From: Desulfovibrio inopinatus DSM 10711
GTDB lineage: Bacteria > Desulfobacterota > Desulfovibrionia > Desulfovibrionales > Desulfovibrionaceae
DNA length: 64,000 nucleotides
Reading direction: 5' to 3'
Assembly: GCF_000429305.1 (NCBI RefSeq)
Contig: NZ_AUBP01000021.1
Coordinates: 1 to 64,000, forward strand
The notes beneath the pieces are model-generated. The model was not told the origin of the DNA and searched no databases. It saw nothing but the letters and a program-made list of their open reading frames with translations. The translations under genes and the position numbers were made by a program. Shown piece by piece: positions 17,648 to 26,647 of the stretch (positions are counted from its first letter, which is position 1; each line of letters begins with the position of its first letter).

Positions 17648-18859
17648 TTACGGTGTGTTGGCGAATCCTAGGTACAATTGAGCAAGTTCAACTTCACCGG
17701 CGTGTTGCGCCCAGTTGGCGAGGCCTTGGACGCGTTTAAGAAGATCATTTTTTGCTGTCAGAATGGATTGCACATGCATAAGGCGGGCATGGATGTGTGC
17801 AAACAGGCCGGGAGCGTTGTCTTGTGCCAATGCGTCCAGTCGCTTGTATCTCTCCAGGCTGGGGCAGAGACGACAGGCGCGGACGAGAGCGTTTTGGCCC
17901 TGTTGAAGATTTCCTGCTGTGAGAAACTGATCAACGAGCGTGTCGTGAAGCGTTCCGGAGAGCGGGTGTCTTTCGAGCTCTGTCGTGAGGGGGCCCAATG
18001 ACGTTGGAATTTTTTCTGCCGGAAGCGGATCGGTCAGCGTAAACGCACCCCATTCCGTCAAGGCAGGGCGAAAACCATCTGTATAACCATGGCGATGCAG
18101 ATCCGGAAAAAAATCTCCGGAACATCGTTCTGTCAGAAGGCAAATGTTATGGTGTTCAGATTCAAACCGGCCAGGACTGACACTTTCATGATGTACGATC
18201 CGACTTTGTGGGACAATAGTCAGATTGTGATTCGTGCGGCGGAGTCGGGCACAGAGATCCAGGTCTTCATAGCCGTTACGATATTCGGGAAAAAAGCCAC
18301 CGACATCAATAAATATTGTGCGTGGGATGAACAATGCGGCTGCGGAAAGGGCCTGAAGGTTTTTGCCGCGTTGAACGGTGGGGTGGTCGGCCGGAAAGTC
18401 GGCATAAAGATGGACAGGGGCCAACGTTGGATCAAAAGCTATGCCGGCATGTTGAACTGTTTGCGTGTCGGGATACAATAGCAAGGGCCCAAGTCCCCCG
18501 AGACGTCGAGTGTCGCGTGCTGCTTGAAGGAGCGGCGACCACCAGTTGGGGATGAGTTCGACATCATTGTTCAAGAAAAAAAGAAATTCTGCTTTGGCGT
18601 GGAGCGCACCGAGATTGCAGGCAGGTCCGAAATTAAGGTTGGTCTCTTGCCGGAGAAAGGTAAAAGCATCACCAAAAAGTTGTCGTCCCAATACTGGTGC
18701 TTCATAGGGAGTGTCATCGCTGGAGTTGTTATCGACAACAATAAGTTCAAAAATTCTATTCGGGGTGTACTCAGCAAGGCTGGACAAGGCCCTGTGAGTC
18801 AAAGGCCAATTATTGAACGCTGGTATGATGATGGAAACGAGAGGGGCTCGGGCACTCAT
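17648..18859 (-). CDS. Family 2 glycosyltransferase with helical C-terminal part
   Basis: This 403-residue protein begins with a GT-A fold of the GT2 family: VSIIIPAFN near residue 9, VVDNNSSDD near 41, and LNNDVEL near 98 (the metal-binding N-N-D in place of DxD). A G-G-F-x-P-E-Y segment and a YEDLDLCARL motif follow (catalytic ED region). After about residue 270 the sequence turns helical with repeat-like leucine spacing, perhaps a small helical-repeat domain. It probably adds sugars to a polysaccharide or glycoprotein; donor and acceptor are unknown. The gene stands alone, with no other sugar genes adjacent. Confidence 0.85.
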   Translation of the reverse strand: MSARAPLVSIIIPAFNNWPLTHRALSSLAEYTPNRIFELIVVDNNSSDDTPYEAPVLGRQLFGDAFTFLRQETNLNFGPACNLGALHAKAEFLFFLNNDVELIPNWWSPLLQAARDTRRLGGLGPLLLYPDTQTVQHAGIAFDPTLAPVHLYADFPADHPTVQRGKNLQALSAAALFIPRTIFIDVGGFFPEYRNGYEDLDLCARLRRTNHNLTIVPQSRIVHHESVSPGRFESEHHNICLLTERCSGDFFPDLHRHGYTDGFRPALTEWGAFTLTDPLPAEKIPTSLGPLTTELERHPLSGTLHDTLVDQFLTAGNLQQGQNALVRACRLCPSLERYKRLDALAQDNAPGLFAHIHARLMHVQSILTAKNDLLKRVQGLANWAQHAGEVELAQLYLGFANTP

Positions 18860-18977
18860 GAAACCGTTGTGTCATGCTCACGCCAACTTGGCAATGGAGG
18901 GTCGGAAGAAAATGCCCTTTTCATTTGTTGTACAGTGCGGGGTGTGGAAGACCATCACCCCGAAAAAAAACAATTTG

Positions 18978-19892
18978 TTAGTCCAGAATAAAGTTCATGG
19001 GATCGACCGGCGCATTGGCGACACGTACTTCATAATGAAGATGTGGTCCTGTGCTGCGACCGGAATTGCCGGAAAGCGCAATAGTTTGACCACGCTTGAT
19101 TGTGTCACCGACTTTGACCAGGGATTTTTTCAAATGTCCGTAGGCTGTCTCGATACCGTTTTCATGCTGGAGCACAACGAGTTGTCCATAGCCACGGAGA
19201 TATCCAGCATGGGTAACAACACCCGGAGCCGTGGCTTTGACCGGGGTTCCACGTTGGAGCTTGATGTCAATACCGTTGTGGAAATCGTATCGCCGAGAGA
19301 AGGGTGAACGGCGTACCCCGAAATCGGATGTAATGCGTCCCATCGCGGGCCAAATTGATGGGCGTGCGTCGAGTTCGTGTTTTTTATTTTGAATGATGGA
19401 AGCTAGCCGTTGTTGGCGTATTTCCTGAATATGGATTTCGTCGGAGAGTGCGTCGAGGAAGTCTCGAACGCGACGGGAAAAAGGATCGGCAGCAGGATAG
19501 GAAACCGTATCGGCTGGAATAGACGGTATGCCTATCGATCCCATGGCCTCGCCACGGACAACAGCCTCCGGATTGAGATTAAGATTGTTAGAAAGCTTCG
19601 TATTGAAACGTTTGACACGTTGGATTTCGTTCTGAATATCACCGATGCGCTGTTTGAGATGGTTGGCCGTAAATGTCTGTTCCGCCAACGCCTTGCGTGC
19701 AAGTGTGGTTTGGGTAATCACTCTGTCGGCATCTTGTGTTTCACACCAGAGAAAAACACTTAAGCCGGTCGCGCTTGCCGTTAATACTATGAGAATAAAC
19801 CAGACAATACGTAGCATCCACGGCTTAATACTCATCGGGGTCAGTCCTTTGCCCGGCCGTTGGATATAGTATGTCGTTTTGACTGCGTACAT
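18978..19892 (-). CDS. Membrane-anchored M23 family metallopeptidase
   Basis: This 304-residue protein has an N-terminal membrane anchor (about residues 25-48). A helical stretch of about 80 residues follows, probably coiled coil, and then an M23 (LytM) domain with the zinc motifs HNGIDI (H-x-x-x-D near residue 208), the downstream YGHL and the closing HLHYEV. All catalytic positions are present, unlike the degenerate LytM proteins that act as activators, so it likely cuts peptidoglycan cross-links. The start has GAGAGG at 7 bases. It follows the DAC-domain gene by three bases and must be co-transcribed with it, which links cyclic dinucleotide signalling to wall remodelling. Confidence 0.9.
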   Translation of the reverse strand: MYAVKTTYYIQRPGKGLTPMSIKPWMLRIVWFILIVLTASATGLSVFLWCETQDADRVITQTTLARKALAEQTFTANHLKQRIGDIQNEIQRVKRFNTKLSNNLNLNPEAVVRGEAMGSIGIPSIPADTVSYPAADPFSRRVRDFLDALSDEIHIQEIRQQRLASIIQNKKHELDARPSIWPAMGRITSDFGVRRSPFSRRYDFHNGIDIKLQRGTPVKATAPGVVTHAGYLRGYGQLVVLQHENGIETAYGHLKKSLVKVGDTIKRGQTIALSGNSGRSTGPHLHYEVRVANAPVDPMNFILD

Positions 19893-19895
19893 TGT

Positions 19896-21329
19896 TTACC
19901 TCTCAAGCCACTCTTCAAGTGTCTTGGGATTGAGTTCGATGTCTTGGGTCGGCTTCCATTCACATCGACCGTTGATCTGAACACCACCTTGAAAAATGGA
20001 TACAGGACGGTCTTCGGAAACAACAACGACAACAACATTCTTGTGCTCGGCGGTAAAACGTAACGCCGAGTTGAAGCGGGCACCTCGCGAGCGATCTTCA
20101 GACGGGACGGCTCGGCCATCAAGTAGGCAGGAAAAGGCGAGGAGGCTTCCCCCTGGACCAAGATGCAGAGAACCGTCGACTTTGGATAAAGACTTGGCCA
20201 AGTCAAGGTGTCCAGGGTGACCGAGGTCTAACGGGGTCGCTAATCGCTGACCCGAAACCGTGCTCACCAATCCCATCGGATCAATGATAATGGAGCATCC
20301 ATGTCCCCGGTTGCGGGCAGATTCGACAATGGCGGCCGTGATACGAAAAATTTCCTGACGAGCCTCAGAGTCAATTTCGAAATCGAGCAATGCTTCTTCG
20401 AGAAGGACAAGGTTGGGCTTTCTCGTCGATGCAAAAAAGCGTCCGTCGGCAAAGCTGCATTGTGGTTTGCCGTCTACAGTGATGAGACCGACGCCACCAA
20501 GAAATCGTGCTTTGACCGAAGCTTGAGCATAAACGGCAGCGGCGATACCGAGCAGTCGAACTCCATCGCTGACAAGACAACGAGTCGATTGCTCCACGGC
20601 GAGCAGCAGTTTGCGCACATGTTTATAGTTGGTCAAAAGCGGAGCTTCTTCTTTGGGAAAACGAATGATCCAATCACAGTCTTCAACAAGTCGGGGGTCG
20701 ACAAAGATGAGTTCTCCAAGCGGTGCATCGCCTTCTTCTCGGGTCAGTGAAATGCCAAGGACCGCTTCGAGTACTGGATAAAGCTGCAGGCGTGGTGGAC
20801 GACCGAGAATAGTTGTCAGATTCTTCTGAAGATGATTGCGGAGAGCGTGGACCTCGAATCCTTCCAGGGCGAGCTTGGAGGCGGCCGTAAAAAATGCTCC
20901 TTCGGACGCAAAGTCGTGAGTGAGCAACCAGGTGGCGTGTTCAAGCCAGCGAATTGTAGGGCCGACATCGCAGAGATTGGGCTGATGTTCGGTAAACCAG
21001 CGTTGATAAAAAATGGACCTGGAGTAGGCGCCATACGAAATTAAACCGGCAAGGGCGATATCGTCAGCCGCTACAACACTGCCAAAAGGTTTGAGTGTTT
21101 TGGCTGCAGGAGCCTTGCTCCGCCACTCGTTTGCATTGATGTAGATTTCACGCAGTTTGGGTTCGTGGCCGGATAAGAGATCCTGAGGATCATGCACATG
21201 AATGGGGCCATCGTCTTTCTCTGCAATAAGTAATGCCGCACGGCTTGATCCGGCAAAATGCGTTAATCCTTTACGCAGTCCTTCCAAGACATTGTAAATT
21301 GAAATTTGTTTGGCAGTGTCTGGTATCAT
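19896..21329 (-). CDS. DAC (DisA_N)-domain protein with N-terminal sensor-like region, candidate diadenylate cyclase
   Basis: The 477-residue protein has an N-terminal region of about 310 residues that matches no domain I can name with certainty. It resembles the predicted sensor domains ('DACN' types) found before some DAC domains. The C-terminal part looks like a diadenylate cyclase domain: DGSLHLGPGG near residue 385 stands where DisA has DGA, and SRGARFNSALRF near residue 425 stands where DisA has GTRHR, followed by VVVVVSED. The H-R of the R-H-R motif is replaced by F-N, so catalysis is uncertain; it could be a sensor or a divergent cyclase. No strong ribosome site is seen at the ATG (21329). 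It is operonic with the M23 peptidase. Confidence 0.7.
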   Translation of the reverse strand: MIPDTAKQISIYNVLEGLRKGLTHFAGSSRAALLIAEKDDGPIHVHDPQDLLSGHEPKLREIYINANEWRSKAPAAKTLKPFGSVVAADDIALAGLISYGAYSRSIFYQRWFTEHQPNLCDVGPTIRWLEHATWLLTHDFASEGAFFTAASKLALEGFEVHALRNHLQKNLTTILGRPPRLQLYPVLEAVLGISLTREEGDAPLGELIFVDPRLVEDCDWIIRFPKEEAPLLTNYKHVRKLLLAVEQSTRCLVSDGVRLLGIAAAVYAQASVKARFLGGVGLITVDGKPQCSFADGRFFASTRKPNLVLLEEALLDFEIDSEARQEIFRITAAIVESARNRGHGCSIIIDPMGLVSTVSGQRLATPLDLGHPGHLDLAKSLSKVDGSLHLGPGGSLLAFSCLLDGRAVPSEDRSRGARFNSALRFTAEHKNVVVVVVSEDRPVSIFQGGVQINGRCEWKPTQDIELNPKTLEEWLER

Positions 21330-21693
21330 GTGAGCGTCGTATAGCAAACCGTTGAATGAACCGTTGTGTAATCTCGCTCAAATACATCAACACCAACGTG
21401 TTGATGGCATTTCAGAATGAAGCGAAGTTGGATGTTTTCACCGTCTCTGAATCATTATATCACGAGGCCAAAGATGCTTTTTCAACAGACGAAAAGGGGC
21501 GCTTTAACGCATTCCCGGAAGATGACGCGGTATCCGGTATAAGACGCGATATCGGTTGTGTTGTGACGATCAGCGTATGGATGGAAGCGCTTGTGGGGCA
21601 AAGTTGGTTACAAAAACCAGAGAGCCTCCGGCTGACGTCGGAGACATCTTTACAGGCTTCCCGACCGAAGCGCAAGTTATAAAGTCTTGGGAA
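21330..21693. other. Intergenic region between the Amt fusion and DAC genes
   Basis: This stretch lies downstream of the Amt fusion stop and upstream of the DAC gene, both on the minus strand. A plus-strand open frame (21356-21682) and a shorter minus frame are present, but neither has a ribosome site or recognisable motif. A short CTCCG/CGGAG hairpin occurs near 21627-21648. It should contain the DAC promoter; nothing else is evident. Confidence 0.5.
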
Positions 21694-24600
21694 CTATTCA
21701 GAAATATCTGTCTTTTCAGGAGGTAAGGCCGTGACGTCTTCCTTGTTTCGATGGAAATGTTCATGGAGAAATACTTTAGCCTGATCGGAATCAATAGGGC
21801 GAGAGAACATGAAGCCTTGTGCACTTTTGCATTGGGCCGAGTTCAGGTAGTCGAGTTGGCTTGATTCTTCAACGCCTTCGGCAACGACACCGACACCGAG
21901 ATTTTGCGCCATGGAAATGATCGTACGAACGATCTCCCCATTGTCTTTCGAGATTTGGGGGCCGCAGAGGAAAGAGCGGTCTATCTTCAGTTCGTCAATG
22001 GGGAATCGGTGCAGATAACTCAAGGATGAGTATCCGGTGCCGAAATCATCAATAACAATTTGTACCCCAAGCTTTTTCAGGCGAGCCAGGGTATCGACGC
22101 TGAGTTTAGCGTCTTTCATCAACGCTGTTTCCGTGATCTCAATTTTGAGATTTTCCGGGGGGAGCCCGACTTCGCTCAAAGCCCGTTCGATGAATGCCGC
22201 AAGGTCAGGTTGGATAAACTGCTTGCTTGATAAGTTGACACTCATCGTCATGTTTTTTGCCTCAGGCATATCGTTCATCCATTTTGCCATCTGAGTACAG
22301 GCCTCTTTTATGACCCATTGGCCGATAGGGATAATCAATCCGTTTTCTTCGGCAAGAGGGATGAATTGATCAGGCAAAATAAGCCCCTGTGTGGGACTCG
22401 CCCAGCGAATGAGAGCTTCAAAGCCTTTAACGACGATATCGGGAAGTGTGACAATCGGCTGATAATAGAGTTTCAGTTCGCCGTTGGACAGTGCCCGGCG
22501 TAGTGCACTGTCGAGTTTGAGTTCCTCGACAATCTGACGATGCATTTTGCTATTGAAGACCTTGAATCGTGCTTTACCTGTTTCTTTGGCCCTATACATG
22601 GCAATATCGGCATCACGCATGATGCGTTCCGCATTTTCATAATAGCTGGTGCGGAGAACAATTCCTATGCTGGCGCTCGTGTGAACTTCGTTTCCATCAA
22701 GGTCAATGGTCTCTTGGAGACGCTCTTGAATACGTTTGGCGACGAGGACGACTTCGCTGGGATTACCATATTCTTCGAGGAGAATGCCGAATTCATCACC
22801 GCCGAGGCGGGCAACCGTATCGACTGCTCGGATACAGGATTCGAGACGGTGTGCAATTTCAACAAGAAATTTATCACCCGCCAAGTGCCCAAGAGAATCA
22901 TTGATCCATTTGAATCGATCAAGGTCGAGCATGAGCGCGGCAAACGCGTAGTCTTTACGACGTTCCGAACGTTTGATGGCTCTGTTGAGACGCTCCATGA
23001 ACAAGACGCGGTTTGCCAATCCGGTGAGGGAATCGTGAAAAGCTTGGTGGCTGAGTTGTTCCTCATACGCTTTACGTTGGGAAATGTCGGCGTAGAGGTA
23101 ATAGACCCCTTCAATCTTTTCTTTAATGAAAATCGGGTAGCCCAAAACAGAAACAGGAAAAGACGAACCGTCACGATGCAGTCGCCGCGTCTCTCGAGCG
23201 ACCGTGTGTCCGGTGAGTACGGCTTGGCGGAAGCTCTTGGCTTCGGCTTCCAGTTCTTTGGGGACAACCACTTCGCGATTGAGTTGACCGATGAGTTCAT
23301 GACGCGGATAGCCAAACAGTTCTTCAAACCCCTTGTTGACTTCCATAATGGACCCGTCGCGATTGATATGGACGATCCCGAGTGGTGAGCTTTCGAAAAG
23401 TTGGCGAAAATAGGCTTGTTGAATTTCCAGCGCTTCTGCGGCTTTTTTGCGTTCGGTAATATCGCGAAACGTACCAACAAAAAACGCATCCGATTTTGTC
23501 GATGCTTCCGTGACGACCACTTCCACGGGAAATGGGGTGCCATCGCCTCGACGGCCCGACATTTCTACGTGTTCTCCCGAAAACAGACTGAGCCGGACTG
23601 TTTCTGGATTTCCTCCGGGCTCCGGCAAAAACAGATCGGTAACGGGGATGCCTTCCAGCTCGCATCCGGGGAGGCTGAACATAAGCTGAGCACTTGGATT
23701 CGTGGCGAGAATGACAAAGTTCTCGCGGCCAAATGTTACAATGGCATCAGTAGCGCTTTTGACGACAGCTTCGGTTTTGGCAACAGCAGCTTCCAGCGCA
23801 TCCATAACCTGGTTGTATCGAATGGCAATTTGTCCAACCTCGGAAAAGGGCTCAACAGGAACACGCAGTGAGAGGTCGCCGTTTTCCGCTTGCTTGGCCA
23901 TGGCGTCAAACAGGTCCAGTGACTCTGTACGCGCCCCATGTTCGCTGACATTCAGGCCGATATGCTCCTCCTCCTCCGTGACACGCATGGGCCAGAATCG
24001 GTTAATGTTTCGGATCAGCAAGAACGGAATACAAAATGAAATCAGGAAAGCGATCAATATACCAAGCGCCTGGACAAGGAGCTGGTCCACGAAGCCGAGG
24101 CCGGTGCCGATGAGATTCGGGTCGCCGAAAAGGGCAACAGCGAGTGTTCCCCATATACCGCATCCGAGATGGACGGGGACAGCTCCGACAGCGTCGTCGA
24201 TTTTTTTGTGTTCAAGCAGAATTTCGACCGCGAGACAGACGGGGCCGGCCACCGCCCCGATAATGACGGCACTGCTGGCGTTGACGACGTGGCAATTGGC
24301 AGTGATGGCAACGAGGCCACCGAGAGAACCGTTGATGAGATAGCCGACTTTCGGCAATTTGGTCAGCCACCAACCTACAAAAAGACAGCAAACGGCACCT
24401 GCCCCTCCGGCTAACGTGGTGTTGGCGATGATCATAGGGACAGAGTCATTCATAGCCAAGGTGCTGCCACCGTTAAACCCGAACCAACCAAACCAGAGTA
24501 AAAATGCTCCCAGTACGGAAAGAGGAAGGTTACCGGCAATGATTTCTCGCGAGGGACCATTTTCAGGGAATCTGCCTTTTCGCGGACCGATGACGAGAAG

Positions 24601-25128
24601 TGCGGCCAACGCCACCCAACCACCGACACTATGGACGACCGTTGAGCCGGCAAAGTCGATGAAGCCCATTTCTCCAAGAAAGCCAGTAGGCTTGCCGAGA
24701 TTGAGCCCCCCCCAGGCCAGGTGCCCGAAAACGGGATAAATAAAGAAGGCGAGAATTGTTGCGATAATAATGTACGAAGAAAATCGCATGCGTTCAGCAA
24801 CTGCGCCGGAAAAAATCGTTGTTGCCGTTCCGCAAAACATAGCCTGGAATACAAAAAAGGCCACGAGGAACGCATTGTCATTCAGTGGAAGAAAAAAATT
24901 TGTTGTTCCGACGAGGCCATTCCACGATGCGCCGAACATTAATCCAAAACCAACAGCCCAGAAGCCACAGACTGAAAATGCAAAGTCGGCTAAGTTCTTT
25001 ACGGCGACATTGATACTATTCTTTGATCTTGTGAGACCGGATTCCAAACACATAAAACCGGCTTGCATAATAAAAACAAGACCCGAAGCCATAAGAATCC
25101 ATAAGATATCAAGCATGGAAGGCTGCAC
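21694..25128 (-). CDS. Ammonium transporter (Amt)-HAMP-PAS-PAS-GGDEF-EAL fusion protein
   Basis: The product has 1144 residues. Residues 1 to about 410 form an 11-helix Amt domain with both pore histidines (STVVHSVGG and AVPVHLGCG). A HAMP-like linker follows (about 430-480), then two PAS domains (about 490-735), a GGDEF domain with intact GGDEF and an RAVD inhibitory site five residues before it, and an EAL domain with EALIRW, NLSSKQF, ITETA, DDFGTG and VAEGVEE. The protein probably senses or transports ammonium and adjusts c-di-GMP through synthesis or breakdown. The GTG at 25128 has GGAGG four bases upstream; an ATG at 25116 is the alternative. No glnB gene is adjacent, although amt genes usually pair with it. 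Confidence 0.92.
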   Translation of the reverse strand: MQPSMLDILWILMASGLVFIMQAGFMCLESGLTRSKNSINVAVKNLADFAFSVCGFWAVGFGLMFGASWNGLVGTTNFFLPLNDNAFLVAFFVFQAMFCGTATTIFSGAVAERMRFSSYIIIATILAFFIYPVFGHLAWGGLNLGKPTGFLGEMGFIDFAGSTVVHSVGGWVALAALLVIGPRKGRFPENGPSREIIAGNLPLSVLGAFLLWFGWFGFNGGSTLAMNDSVPMIIANTTLAGGAGAVCCLFVGWWLTKLPKVGYLINGSLGGLVAITANCHVVNASSAVIIGAVAGPVCLAVEILLEHKKIDDAVGAVPVHLGCGIWGTLAVALFGDPNLIGTGLGFVDQLLVQALGILIAFLISFCIPFLLIRNINRFWPMRVTEEEEHIGLNVSEHGARTESLDLFDAMAKQAENGDLSLRVPVEPFSEVGQIAIRYNQVMDALEAAVAKTEAVVKSATDAIVTFGRENFVILATNPSAQLMFSLPGCELEGIPVTDLFLPEPGGNPETVRLSLFSGEHVEMSGRRGDGTPFPVEVVVTEASTKSDAFFVGTFRDITERKKAAEALEIQQAYFRQLFESSPLGIVHINRDGSIMEVNKGFEELFGYPRHELIGQLNREVVVPKELEAEAKSFRQAVLTGHTVARETRRLHRDGSSFPVSVLGYPIFIKEKIEGVYYLYADISQRKAYEEQLSHQAFHDSLTGLANRVLFMERLNRAIKRSERRKDYAFAALMLDLDRFKWINDSLGHLAGDKFLVEIAHRLESCIRAVDTVARLGGDEFGILLEEYGNPSEVVLVAKRIQERLQETIDLDGNEVHTSASIGIVLRTSYYENAERIMRDADIAMYRAKETGKARFKVFNSKMHRQIVEELKLDSALRRALSNGELKLYYQPIVTLPDIVVKGFEALIRWASPTQGLILPDQFIPLAEENGLIIPIGQWVIKEACTQMAKWMNDMPEAKNMTMSVNLSSKQFIQPDLAAFIERALSEVGLPPENLKIEITETALMKDAKLSVDTLARLKKLGVQIVIDDFGTGYSSLSYLHRFPIDELKIDRSFLCGPQISKDNGEIVRTIISMAQNLGVGVVAEGVEESSQLDYLNSAQCKSAQGFMFSRPIDSDQAKVFLHEHFHRNKEDVTALPPEKTDISE

Positions 25129-25329
25129 GCATCCTCCAATTGTAATCCGTTGCCTGAGGGAAAGGCAATCGCTGTTGCCAATCAAGAAAGTTTACATTTA
25201 CGGTGATTGTCTGAAACAATCCAGAAGAAGTCAAATATGAAACTTGGCAGAGCTTTGCTATTGTATTTAAATTATAAATAAAATGATATGGAAGGCCTGT
25301 CTCGCTTCCGAGATTGTTGCATATAAATA

Positions 25330-26424
25330 CTATTGCGAAGATTGTGCAGCCGGAGCGCGTCGACTCAAAAGAAGATATATTTGGGCGGGGTGCTGGAGTA
25401 ACCCGGCGAGCGTTGCGGCATTGCTGCCATGGCCACAAAACAGGTCGAGCCGATCGCCTTGGATCGCTGCTCCAGTATCTTGAGCCAGAGCCATACTGGT
25501 GAAAGGAATGTCTGCTCCACCGGCTGGGTCGGGCAGACTTCCTTGAACAATAAGCACGGATCCAAGTGCAATGTTTTTGGGGTCCACCGCAACATCAAGC
25601 ATCGGAGAGAGGGGGACACCCATTGCGCCGTAAGGGCCGCCATAGGTTTGTTGGAAAAAGATATATCGTGGATTTGCCGTTAAAATTTCGGGGACATCGT
25701 CAGGATGTGCGGCAAGAAATCGGCGCATCGTTTGCATCGTTGTTTTGATATCTTGCGGATAGCCATACCGTTCCATGGCTGGGATAATGGAGGTGTACCC
25801 CCAGCCGTTGTGGCCGGCATATCGAAGACGTTGGGTGTGCCCATCACGGAATCGGAGACGTCCCGACCCCTGTACCTGCAAAAAGAAAACGTCAACCGGA
25901 TCCCGAGCATAGGCAATTTCCAGGCCTTTACCGGCCAACGCATGTTCGAGATCAATTTGTCGGCGTGAAAAAAATCGCCGTCCCTGACGATTTCCCGAGA
26001 TTTCCTTTGGGAGACGATAGAGCGGGTAGGCAAACGTTTGTGTTCGTGTGGCCGAAACTTCAACAAGCGGTTCGTAATATCCGGTTACCAGGCAATTCGA
26101 GGTTACCTCGACAAGCATAAATTGGGAAGATGGTAAATCGGCGCCTGCCGGGAGCGTGGGCAGTGTCGTGAGAAGGTCTTCCAAAGTGATGCGCAGGTCT
26201 TTCCACGTGATCGTGTGTGTGGGCGTTGAAAATGCCGTGGCCGAAGCGCTCTTCCGTTTGACGTATTTCAGATTCTCGCGGATTCCGGTTAGGAGAGCGT
26301 CTTGAGATGGAGCTGTTGCATGCGCGGCAACACTCGCCAGCATGACAATGCAACACAGGGAAGCCAGACACCGTAACGCGTTGAGACAGCGCATATATGA
26401 CGTGAAAAAACAATTCAATTTCAT
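25330..26424 (-). CDS. mltA: Membrane-bound lytic murein transglycosylase A
   Basis: This 364-residue protein has an N-terminal signal segment (residues 10-38, several cysteines but no clear lipobox). The MltA domain includes VTGYYEPLVE near residue 110, VQGSGRLRF near 185 and AGHNGWGYTSI. The C-terminal 3D domain has the catalytic Asp in ALAQDTGAAIQGDRLDLFCG. The enzyme cleaves the glycan MurNAc-GlcNAc bond with formation of a 1,6-anhydro end. E. coli MltA is a lipoprotein; here the anchor looks like a cleavable signal or plain membrane segment. An internal ATG (26394) would give a cleaner signal peptide. It stands alone next to hyuA, divergently. Confidence 0.92.
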   Translation of the reverse strand: MKLNCFFTSYMRCLNALRCLASLCCIVMLASVAAHATAPSQDALLTGIRENLKYVKRKSASATAFSTPTHTITWKDLRITLEDLLTTLPTLPAGADLPSSQFMLVEVTSNCLVTGYYEPLVEVSATRTQTFAYPLYRLPKEISGNRQGRRFFSRRQIDLEHALAGKGLEIAYARDPVDVFFLQVQGSGRLRFRDGHTQRLRYAGHNGWGYTSIIPAMERYGYPQDIKTTMQTMRRFLAAHPDDVPEILTANPRYIFFQQTYGGPYGAMGVPLSPMLDVAVDPKNIALGSVLIVQGSLPDPAGGADIPFTSMALAQDTGAAIQGDRLDLFCGHGSNAATLAGLLQHPAQIYLLLSRRAPAAQSSQ

Positions 26425-26647
26425 TGGAGAGTCCGCATAAAGCCGCCGGTCTCATAACGGAACACCGTGACTTGCCGGGATGTCATAATCACGACTGGCG
26501 CGGAGCGCAACCTGTGATTGCAAGGTATTTTCATTTCGTTGCTTGGTATAGGAAGCGCTCTGGAGATCTGGACAAACGTGCATGCAGACTCTGGTCGTTT
26601 CGGCTGGAGCCTGTTATGACCCGAGCCTCCAAGGGAGGAATACGTTC

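Noticed and set aside
21356-21682. 108-codon plus-strand frame between the Amt fusion and DAC genes
   Set aside because: No ribosome site, no recognisable domain, and it lies in the region needed for the DAC promoter.
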